Below are positions 1 through 5,275 of a stretch of 5,429 nt of DNA, piece after piece. How positions within the stretch are numbered: position 1 is the stretch's first letter; each line of letters begins with the position of its first letter. This stretch comes from an uncultured Bacteroidales bacterium (GTDB lineage Bacteria > Bacteroidota > Bacteroidia > Bacteroidales > Muribaculaceae), in contig USIN01000135.1 in the NCBI GenBank assembly GCA_900554715.1, forward strand, positions 1 to 5,429. Reading direction: 5' to 3'. Both the position numbers and the translations under genes were made by a program. A model generated the notes under the pieces. That model had not been told where the DNA came from. It did no database searches and saw only the letters and a list, made by a program, of their open reading frames with translations.

Positions 1-2
1 AA

Positions 3-119
3 CGCTATGCCGGTTTCGCCGTAGGCTACTACTCACTCAACATCTACGGACTCTGCCGCACCTGCCAGAAGCGCAGTCGCAAAAAAGCAAGGCAGACAGA
101 CAGCGATAAATCAAAATAA
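3..119 (+). CDS. Fur-family transcriptional regulator, C-terminal fragment (5' end outside window)
   Basis: This is an open frame entering from the left edge and ending at TAA 117-119, giving the last 38 residues of a protein. The fragment has the tail of a Fur/PerR-type metal-dependent repressor: a beta-strand-like stretch (YYSLNIYGLCRTCQ) with a CxxC pair (TGC 54-56 and TGC 63-65), followed by a basic, Lys/Arg-rich tail. In Fur-family proteins a C-terminal CxxC often holds a structural zinc. From memory, a Fur-family gene commonly sits just before purA in Bacteroides, which supports the call. Only 38 nt separate it from purA, so the two are probably cotranscribed. The metal specificity (Fur, PerR or Zur) cannot be judged because the DNA-binding and metal-sensing parts lie outside the window. 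Confidence 0.75.
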   Translation, partial: RYAGFAVGYYSLNIYGLCRTCQKRSRKKARQTDSDKSK

Positions 120-157
120 CAGTTATAATCACTAATACACCAGTTCATTACAAAATC

Positions 158-1422
158 ATGAAAGTTGATGTTCTCTTAGGTCTCCAGTGGGGCGACGAAG
201 GCAAAGGCAAAGTCGTCGATGTGCTGACACCCCGTTACGATATCGTAGCCCGTTTTCAGGGCGGTCCCAACGCCGGACACACCCTTGAGTTCGAAGGCCA
301 TAAATATGTGTTGCGCTCAATCCCGTCAGGCATATTCCAGTCGGGTCAGACCAACATCATCGGCAACGGCGTCGTGCTCGACCCCGTGCTCTTCGCCGAA
401 GAAGCCAAGGCACTCGAAGCTTCAGGCGTCGATCTGCCCTCTGTGCTGAAAATATCCAAGAAAGCCCACCTTATCCTGCCTACGGGACGTCTGCTCGACG
501 CCGCCGGCGAGGCCGCCAAAGGCAAAGGCAAAATAGGCACGACAGGCAAAGGCATCGGTCCGACATATACCGACAAAGTGTCACGCAACGGCCTCCGTGT
601 CGGAGACACACTGCTGCCCGACTTCAGAGAGCGCTACGAGGCCGCACGCCGTCGTCACATCGAAATGATTGTATCGCTCGGCGCCGACGTCGACGCCAAG
701 GCTCTCGCCCGCGCCGAAGAGGCATGGTTTGAAGCCATCGACTACCTCCACGGCTACGAGCTAATCGACAGCGAGCACTTCATCAATCACGCTCTTGCCG
801 AGAATAAGAGCATCCTCTGCGAAGGCGCCCAGGGCACGATGCTTGACGTCGACTTCGGCTCATATCCCTTCGTGACATCAAGCAACACAATCTGCGCCGG
901 CGCGTGCACCGGCCTCGGCGTGGCTCCACGCCGCATCGGCGAAGTCTTCGGCATCTTCAAAGCCTACTGCACTCGCGTCGGCAGCGGCCCCTTCCCGACC
1001 GAACTCTTCGACGAGACAGGCAAGAAAATCCGCGACCTCGGTCACGAATACGGAGCCGTCACCGCTGCGGCTGGATCGACCTTGTCGCCCTGCGCTACGC
1101 CATCATGATCAACGGCGTGACCCAGCTCATAATGATGAAGAGCGACGTGCTCGACGGCTTCGACACAATAAAAGCCTGTACGGCATACGACATCGACGGC
1201 TTTGTCACCCGCGACTTCCCCTACTCGATCGACGGCGACATCAAACCCGTCTACACCGAGTTGCCGGGCTGGAAGACCGACATGACCACGATGAAGTCTG
1301 AAGACGAATTCCCCCAGGCTTTCCGCAACTACATCGCCTTCCTCGAAGAGCAGCTCGCAACGCCGATTACCATCGTCTCTATCGGTCCCGACCGCGAACA
1401 GACCATCGTCAGAGAAAGATAA
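158..1422 (+). pseudogene. purA: Adenylosuccinate synthetase, frame broken by an apparent ~13-nt deletion
   Basis: PurA joins IMP and L-aspartate using GTP, the first committed step from IMP to AMP, in the cytoplasm. From ATG 158 the first 302 residues are intact: P-loop-like GDEGKGK (residues 12-18, catalytic Asp13), GPNAGHT (catalytic His41), GTTGKGIGPTYTDK (127-140) and the CEGAQGTMLD region. After Thr302 (codon 1061-1063) the frame runs through 14 foreign residues to TGA at 1106-1108. The family sequence resumes in the next frame at TGC 1066 (CGWIDLVAL, then KSDVLDG and PGWKTDM) and ends at TAA 1420-1422. What is lost is GRxR plus part of the next Arg, the loop that binds aspartate and IMP. 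Restored length would be about 425 aa, as in Bacteroides PurA. As read, the 316-aa product lacks the loop and the guanine-recognition region, so it should be inactive. An assembly or sequencing error is a serious alternative, since the rest of the gene shows no decay. Confidence 0.93.
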
Positions 1423-1470
1423 CAGTTGAATATCATATATCCCGACTCCTAAAATCCTTAACATTATACC

Positions 1471-2715
1471 ATGGCAAAAATCAAACCGTTCAAAGGACTG
1501 CGACCGCCACGCGAATTAGTCACTCAAGTGGCGTCGCGCCCTTACGACGTGCTCAACAGCGACGAGGCACGCGACGAAGCCAAAGGCAACCCCAAGTCGC
1601 TCTATCATATCATCAAACCCGAGATTGACTTTCCGCAGGGCACAGACGAGCACGCCGAGGAAGTCTACCGCCGCGCCGTCGACAACTTCAACGCCTTCCA
1701 GCAGAACGGATGGCTCGTCGAAGACACCAAAGAGCATTACTATATCTACGCCCAGACGATGGACGGCCGCACCCAGTATGGCTTCGTAGTCGCCGCCAAT
1801 GTCGACGACTACATCAGCGGACGCATCAAGAAACACGAGCTCACCCGCCGAGACAAAGAAGAAGACCGCATGAAACACGTGCGCGTCAACAACGCCAACA
1901 TCGAGCCGGTCTTCTTTGCCTTCGAGGACAATGCCGTGCTCGCCGACATACTTGCCCGCGAGACCGCCAAAGAACCCGAATATGATTTCGTCGCCGACGA
2001 CGGCTTCGGCCATACTTTCTGGGTCATCGACGACGACGCCACAATCGCCGCTATCACCGACGCCTTCGCCGCTATCGACAACCTCTATATCGCCGACGGC
2101 CACCACCGCACGGCAGCCGCCGCTCTCGTGGGCCACGAGAAAGCCATCGCCAACCCGGGCCACCGGGGCGACGAAGAGTACAACTACTTCCTTGCCGTCG
2201 CCTTCCCCGCCTCCAACCTCAAGATTATCGACTACAACCGTCTCGTCAAGGATCTCAACGGCATGTCACCCGCCGAATTCCTCGAAGCCCTCGAGCGCAA
2301 CTTCGTCGTCATCGACAAAGGTACAGTGCCCTACCGGCCCGACGCGCTCCACAACTTCTCGCTCTATCTCGAGGGCCGGTGGTACTCTCTGACTGCGCGT
2401 CCCGGCACATACGACGACAGCGACCCCATCGGTGTGCTTGACGTCACGGTTTCGTCAGATCTCATTCTGCGCGACCTGCTCGGCATCACCGACCTGCGCA
2501 GCGACAAGCGCGTTGATTTTGTCGGCGGCATCCGTGGACTCGACGAGCTCAAACGTCGCGTCGACTCAGGCGAGATGGCCGCTGCCCTCGCTCTCTATCC
2601 CGTGTCGATGGAACAGCTGATGGCCATCGCCGACAGCGGCAACATCATGCCTCCGAAGACAACATGGTTCGAGCCCAAACTCCGTTCGGGCCTCGTCATC
2701 CACAAACTCGACTGA
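1471..2715 (+). CDS. DUF1015 family protein (function unknown)
   Basis: This 414-aa soluble protein has the hallmarks of the DUF1015 family (COG4198), whose biochemical function is not established. Visible signatures are the N-terminal PFKGLRPP...SRPYDVL block (residues 6-28), a NPKSLYHIIKPEID segment, a GRIKKHELTRRDKEEDRMKH block around residues 117-135 (His122, Glu123), NIEPVFFAF, and the central IADGHHR motif (Asp209-Gly-His-His-Arg213). The length is typical of the full family and there is no signal peptide or membrane segment, so it is probably cytoplasmic. The gap from purA is 48 nt with no recognisable promoter, suggesting cotranscription. From memory, Bacteroidetes homologues often lie next to serC and serA, and the DGHHR motif resembles that of ParB/sulfiredoxin-fold free serine kinases (SerK, SbnI). 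A role in serine or phosphoserine metabolism is therefore a hypothesis only. Confidence 0.9.
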   Translation: MAKIKPFKGLRPPRELVTQVASRPYDVLNSDEARDEAKGNPKSLYHIIKPEIDFPQGTDEHAEEVYRRAVDNFNAFQQNGWLVEDTKEHYYIYAQTMDGRTQYGFVVAANVDDYISGRIKKHELTRRDKEEDRMKHVRVNNANIEPVFFAFEDNAVLADILARETAKEPEYDFVADDGFGHTFWVIDDDATIAAITDAFAAIDNLYIADGHHRTAAAALVGHEKAIANPGHRGDEEYNYFLAVAFPASNLKIIDYNRLVKDLNGMSPAEFLEALERNFVVIDKGTVPYRPDALHNFSLYLEGRWYSLTARPGTYDDSDPIGVLDVTVSSDLILRDLLGITDLRSDKRVDFVGGIRGLDELKRRVDSGEMAAALALYPVSMEQLMAIADSGNIMPPKTTWFEPKLRSGLVIHKLD

Positions 2716-2735
2716 GATATTCCCCTCCCATACCG

Positions 2736-2776
2736 ACAACAGAAATCACAATTAATTGTGATTTCTGTTGTTTTTT
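2736..2776 (+). terminator. Perfect 36-bp palindrome plus T-tract, likely rho-independent terminator
   Basis: Positions 2736-2753 (ACAACAGAAATCACAATT) are exactly reverse-complementary to 2754-2771. Six T (2771-2776) follow directly. It starts 20 nt after the DUF1015 stop codon. In RNA it would form a 16-bp stem with an AAUU loop and a U-tract, the form of an intrinsic terminator for the upstream transcript. The stem is AT-rich, which is weaker than usual but offset by its length. There is no T-tract on the opposite side, so it should act only on rightward transcripts. Its centre is also an operator-like site. Confidence 0.7.
2745..2762. promoter_or_regulatory. Operator-like palindrome O1 (upstream of xre promoter)
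   Basis: ATCACAATTAATTGTGAT is a perfect 18-bp inverted repeat inside the terminator hairpin, just upstream of the TTG at 2768-2770. It matches the site at 2806-2823 at 16 of 18 positions, and the left flank GAA is shared as well. Two near-identical palindromes flanking the promoter of a gene for a small HTH protein are the classic layout of autorepression. Binding of the xre product is inference. Confidence 0.65.
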
Positions 2777-2798
2777 CATTTATTTGTCCTTATATTTG
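2768..2798 (+). promoter_or_regulatory. Bacteroidetes-type promoter for the xre / radical SAM operon
   Basis: TATATTTG (2791-2798) fits the Bacteroidetes -7 consensus TAnnTTTG exactly. A TTG (2768-2770) 20 nt upstream fits the -33 element. The expected start of transcription is near 2803-2805, giving a leader of about 20 nt. The -33 element lies in the right arm of the terminator palindrome, and the initial transcribed region is covered by the second palindrome. Confidence 0.65.
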
Positions 2799-2805
2799 CC
2801 CCGAA

Positions 2806-2823
2806 ATCACAATAAACTGTGAT
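2806..2823. promoter_or_regulatory. Operator-like palindrome O2 (abuts xre start codon)
   Basis: ATCACAATAAACTGTGAT is a near-perfect inverted repeat with 7-bp arms ATCACAA/CTGTGAT that differ at one position. It ends immediately before ATG 2824. It lies 61 bp, centre to centre, from the copy at 2745-2762, close to six helical turns. It covers the predicted transcription start and the whole short leader, so a bound repressor could block initiation. Confidence 0.65.
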
Positions 2824-3027
2824 ATGAACAAGAACGAAATCGGAGAATATATCCGCACAAGGCGAAAATCGCTCAACATCAACCAGCCGATTCTGGCCGA
2901 GCTATCGGGAGTCGGCCTCAACACCCTTGTCGCTATCGAGCGCGGCAACGGCAACCCCAAGTTAGACACCCTCCGGGCCGTCCTCGACACCCTCGGCCTC
3001 GAGCTCAACGTTACATTAAAATCATAA
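2824..3027 (+). CDS. Small XRE/HipB-like helix-turn-helix repressor
   Basis: This is a 67-aa protein made almost entirely of one HTH_XRE (Cro/C1-type) domain: helix 1 around residues 4-16 (EIGEYIRTRRKS), the helix-turn-helix at about 21-40 (QPILAELSGVGLNTLVAIERG), then GNPKLDTLRAVLDTLGLEL (43-61). The IERGNGNPKLDTL pattern is typical of HipB/y4mF-type antitoxin regulators, which usually precede a hipA kinase gene. No hipA is present here; a radical SAM gene follows after 6 nt. ATG 2824 is preferred over the in-frame GTG at 2758, because that extension would translate the promoter and both palindromes. There is no clear Shine-Dalgarno, which is normal in Bacteroidetes. It likely binds the two flanking palindromes as a dimer and represses its own operon. 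It could be an orphan antitoxin or a dedicated regulator of the downstream genes. Confidence 0.88.
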   Translation: MNKNEIGEYIRTRRKSLNINQPILAELSGVGLNTLVAIERGNGNPKLDTLRAVLDTLGLELNVTLKS

Positions 3028-3033
3028 TAAACT

Positions 3034-3681
3034 ATGGCAGTCTGCGGCGACTTCACGACGAAGAAAGTGCCGGTAATCGGCATTTCACGTCATCGCATAT
3101 CTACCGACGGTGATGGCGTAACAACTCTTGTGGCGTTCCACGGCTGCCCGCTACGCTGCCGCTATTGTCTTAACCCTCAGTCGCTCGGCAACGCCGACGC
3201 ATATTCGTCTTACTCACCCGAAGACATATACAGCATTGTCCGTGTCGACGAGCTATATTTTCTCGCCAGCGGCGGCGGTGTCACATTCGGTGGCGGTGAA
3301 CCGGCCCTGAATCCGCGCTTTATCAGCGAATTCCGCCGACTTTGTGGCAATGACTGGAAGATTAACGTCGAGACATCGCTAAACGTGCCGTCAGAAAACA
3401 TTGTTGCACTCCTCGGCTCTGTAAATACTTTTATTATTGACATCAAGGACCTCAACGGCGAAATTTACAAGCGCTATACCGGTCGCAATAACGAGCTTGT
3501 CATCTCCAACCTGCACCTCATCGCCGACGCCGGTCGTCAGAACGACTGCCTTATTCGTCTGCCACTGATTCCAGTCTTCAACACCGACACCGACCGCGAC
3601 AACAGCCGCAAATACCTCGAAGCGCTGGGCTTCACACGTTTCAATCCCTTTACTTACAAAACTAAAGCCACACTGCTATGA
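3034..3681 (+). CDS. Short PflA-like radical SAM protein (activating-enzyme type), substrate unknown
   Basis: This 215-aa protein has the core of a radical SAM enzyme, which uses a [4Fe-4S] cluster and S-adenosylmethionine to generate a 5'-deoxyadenosyl radical. The cluster motif is HGCPLRCRYC (Cys38, Cys42, Cys45; CxxxCxxC). It is preceded by RHRISTDGDGVTTLVAF, as in glycyl-radical-enzyme activases. The SAM-binding GGGEP is at 86-90, VETS at 112-115, an IIDIKDLN strand at 134-141, and RLPLIPVFN at 175-183 matches the late PflA strand. The GGGEP motif follows the cluster motif by about 40 residues, so there is no inserted ferredoxin-like domain as in many activases; other cysteines are only C4, C104 and C172. 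No glycyl radical enzyme lies in the window. It starts 6 nt after xre and its TGA overlaps the next ATG (ATGA, 3678-3681). That coupling suggests it works with the cysteine-rich product of the next gene. Confidence 0.9.
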   Translation: MAVCGDFTTKKVPVIGISRHRISTDGDGVTTLVAFHGCPLRCRYCLNPQSLGNADAYSSYSPEDIYSIVRVDELYFLASGGGVTFGGGEPALNPRFISEFRRLCGNDWKINVETSLNVPSENIVALLGSVNTFIIDIKDLNGEIYKRYTGRNNELVISNLHLIADAGRQNDCLIRLPLIPVFNTDTDRDNSRKYLEALGFTRFNPFTYKTKATLL

Positions 3682-4505
3682 ACCACGGAAAAGAAACCTG
3701 CCGCATACTTAAAGAGCTTAGACACAAGATTGCCGAGGCTAACGACATCGCTCTCGAAACATCTGAATGTCGTTTCAAGGGCGACTGTACCGGCACATGC
3801 CCGCGCTGCGAAGCCGAAGTGCGCTATCTCGAACGTCAGCTCGCCGCCCGCCGCCGCGCAGGCAAGGCTGTCCGTCTCGCAGGCCTCGCTGCCGGCGCTA
3901 TCATTATGTCGGGATGCGGCAATGTCTCTGACAGTAAACCGACAGAAACTCTATTGGGCGACGTAGTTGATACAATCATAGCCGAAGAGATGTGCGATAC
4001 CGTCGTTCAAACGAAAGAAAACAATGTAAATAATATTGAAAATGTGAGTCAGAGAAACGCATCGAAAGACAGCGTAAAAACCGATACATCTGTAGCCGAC
4101 AATAATAATCCGGATTTTAGCCTGATAAACAGCATTGATTTCGGAGAGATTGAAGACGGCCACGACCCCGTCTATTCCCCTCCGACTTTCCCCGGCGGCG
4201 AAATCGCGCTTGAGAGATTTATCAACAGGCACATCATTTATCCTGACATCCTGAAGGATGAAGCAATCAGCGGCTCCGTAATAGTAGAGGTAACGATTGA
4301 CGTCGACGGCAAAGTCACAGAGCCCGTAGTAATAAGCGGCCTCAACCCTGTACTCGACCGTCAGGCACTTAAAATCGCAAGTCTCCTGCCTGATTTTTCA
4401 CCAGCGACCTTAGACCACTCGCGCGTTAAGAGTATTGTGAAACTCGCAATAGACTTCAAGGCTCCTGTAGCCCATGAATCCAAAGACAACATACAAGCCG
4501 ACTGA
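3678..4505 (+). CDS. Four-cysteine module / lipobox-like segment / TonB C-terminal domain protein
   Basis: This 275-aa protein has three parts. Residues 1-60 are charged and helical (ETCRILKELRHKIAEANDI) with a conserved-looking cluster C31-x5-C37-x3-C41-x2-C44, within ECRFKGDCTGTCPRCEAEVR, suited to binding a metal or Fe-S centre; C8 is a fifth Cys. Residues 58-80 look like an internal lipoprotein signal: basic RRRAGKAVR, hydrophobic LAGLAAGAIIM, then SGC with Cys80. It could equally be a plain membrane anchor. Residues 81-165 are a polar Asn/Asp/Thr linker with lower GC. Residues 168-261 are a TonB C-terminal domain (PPTFPGGE, GSVIVEVTIDVDGKV, LDRQALKIASLLPDFSPA). TonB domains pass energy to outer-membrane receptors, but many Bacteroidetes TonB_C proteins are not classical TonB. 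From memory, similar N-termini occur in Bacteroides beside a radical SAM gene. It is translationally coupled to that gene here. Whether the cysteines form a cluster or are an enzyme target is unknown. Confidence 0.85.
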   Translation: MNHGKETCRILKELRHKIAEANDIALETSECRFKGDCTGTCPRCEAEVRYLERQLAARRRAGKAVRLAGLAAGAIIMSGCGNVSDSKPTETLLGDVVDTIIAEEMCDTVVQTKENNVNNIENVSQRNASKDSVKTDTSVADNNNPDFSLINSIDFGEIEDGHDPVYSPPTFPGGEIALERFINRHIIYPDILKDEAISGSVIVEVTIDVDGKVTEPVVISGLNPVLDRQALKIASLLPDFSPATLDHSRVKSIVKLAIDFKAPVAHESKDNIQAD

Positions 4506-4538
4506 CGTTCGGGGTTGACTCCCGGCCCCATCTCTCCT

Positions 4539-4559
4539 ATTAATTTTTCATTAATTTTT
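4539..4559 (+). repeat. Tandem A/T-rich direct repeat upstream of response-regulator promoter
   Basis: ATTAATTTTT occurs twice (4539-4548 and 4550-4559) at an 11-bp period, about one helical turn. It lies just upstream of the promoter at 4568-4599. Such phased A/T tracts can bend DNA or act as an UP element; that role is inference. Confidence 0.4.
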
Positions 4560-4567
4560 TACGTCGG

Positions 4568-4599
4568 TTTGGTATACAAACAGTCAGACATTATCTTTG
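4568..4599 (+). promoter_or_regulatory. Near-consensus Bacteroidetes promoter for the two-component operon
   Basis: TTTG (4568-4571), a 20-nt spacer and TATCTTTG (4592-4599) match the Bacteroidetes sigma-ABfr consensus (TTTG / TAnnTTTG). Only CGAC separates the -7 box from ATG 4604, so transcription should start at or within a nucleotide or two of the start codon, giving a leaderless or almost leaderless mRNA. The inverted repeat GTTTG-N5-CAAAC (4567-4581) overlaps the -33 element and may be an operator, possibly for the response regulator itself. Confidence 0.7.
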
Positions 4600-4603
4600 C
4601 GAC

Positions 4604-5275
4604 ATGGACAAGAAAAATATCAGAATTCTGGTCGTCGATGACGAAGAGACCCTCTGCGAAGGCCTACGGACATACCTCGAACTCGAAGGCTACACCGTCG
4701 ACGCCTCGCTCAGCGCTGAGGAAGCTCTCAAACTCGACCTCAGCGTCTATGACCTGCTGCTGCTCGATATCATGATGGACGGTGTCAGCGGCACCGAAAT
4801 GGCTACGATTGTCAGAAACCGCGAGTCTACCGCCGATCTGCCGATAATATTCCTGACCGCACGGGATTCGCTCGACGACATGGTGTCAGGACTGAAGCTC
4901 GGCGCCGACGACTATATTTCAAAGCCATACGAAATCAAAAACCTGCTGGCCCGCATCGAGGCCGTTCTTCGACGCAGCTCGCGCCATCGCATGATGACCA
5001 AAGGCATAACCTGCGACCGCACGTCGCTGACATGCTTCGTCGACGGACGCACGGTGAAAATGCCCCGGAAAGAATTTGAAATTCTGGCTCTTCTGCTCGA
5101 GAACCGCGGACGCGTGTTCACGCGTGAAGAACTCATCTCGCGCATCTGGCCCGACAAAGTTATCGTCGTCGACAGAGCAGTTGACGTCCACGTGGCGAGA
5201 ATAAGAAGCAAGATTTCGCCCTATAGCCGGCACATCGTCGCCCGCACAGGATATGGTTATGGCTGGGAAGATTAG
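4604..5275 (+). CDS. OmpR/PhoB-type two-component response regulator
   Basis: This 223-aa cytoplasmic DNA-binding regulator is phosphorylated by a partner histidine kinase. The receiver domain covers about residues 6-123 and has every expected residue: acidic pair Asp12/Asp13 (ILVVDDE), phospho-acceptor Asp55 (LLLLDIMMDGVSG), Thr85 (IIFLTA) and Lys107 (YISKPYE). After a short linker a winged-helix Trans_reg_C domain fills about 130-223: VKMPRKEFEILALLLEN, the recognition helix in VDRAVDVHVARIRSKI, and the wing RTGYGYGWED at the very C-terminus. Full length and intact. The start is set by the -7 box only 4 nt upstream. It overlaps the downstream kinase gene by 17-23 nt, the usual sign of a cognate pair. 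The stimulus and target genes are not visible, and it is not close enough to RprY, as I recall it, to take that name. Confidence 0.95.
   Translation: MDKKNIRILVVDDEETLCEGLRTYLELEGYTVDASLSAEEALKLDLSVYDLLLLDIMMDGVSGTEMATIVRNRESTADLPIIFLTARDSLDDMVSGLKLGADDYISKPYEIKNLLARIEAVLRRSSRHRMMTKGITCDRTSLTCFVDGRTVKMPRKEFEILALLLENRGRVFTREELISRIWPDKVIVVDRAVDVHVARIRSKISPYSRHIVARTGYGYGWED

Noticed and set aside
120..157. Separate purA promoter in the 38-nt gap (TATAAT-like ttataat at 122-128)
   Set aside because: The TATAAT-like string is not the Bacteroidetes -7 form (TAnnTTTG), and no correctly spaced TTG was seen. Cotranscription from upstream is simpler.
904..1065. Apparent 5' extension of the second purA frame as a separate gene starting at 904
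   Set aside because: The first part is Arg/His-rich out-of-frame reading of intact purA. Recognisable PurA sequence in this frame begins only at 1066.
1516..2163. Long minus-strand open frame opposite the DUF1015 gene
   Set aside because: It is a low-complexity Val/Gly-rich translation caused by GC-rich codon bias on the real strand, with no recognisable domain. The + strand reading is a clear family member.
2758..2823. GTG 2758 as start of the xre gene (22 extra residues)
   Set aside because: It would lie inside the terminator hairpin, upstream of the predicted transcription start, and the extra residues match nothing in the XRE family. ATG 2824 begins the domain directly.
3678..4505. Classical TonB of an ExbB/ExbD/TonB complex
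   Set aside because: There are no exbB or exbD genes nearby, no N-terminal single-pass anchor with a Pro-rich linker, and the N-terminus is instead a cysteine-rich module. A standard energy transducer label would be misleading.
4506..4560. Intrinsic terminator after the TonB-domain gene
   Set aside because: GGGG (4511-4514) and CCCC (4526-4529), or CGGG/CCCG, could pair, but the stems are only 4 bp and the T-rich stretch is more than 10 nt away. Not convincing.
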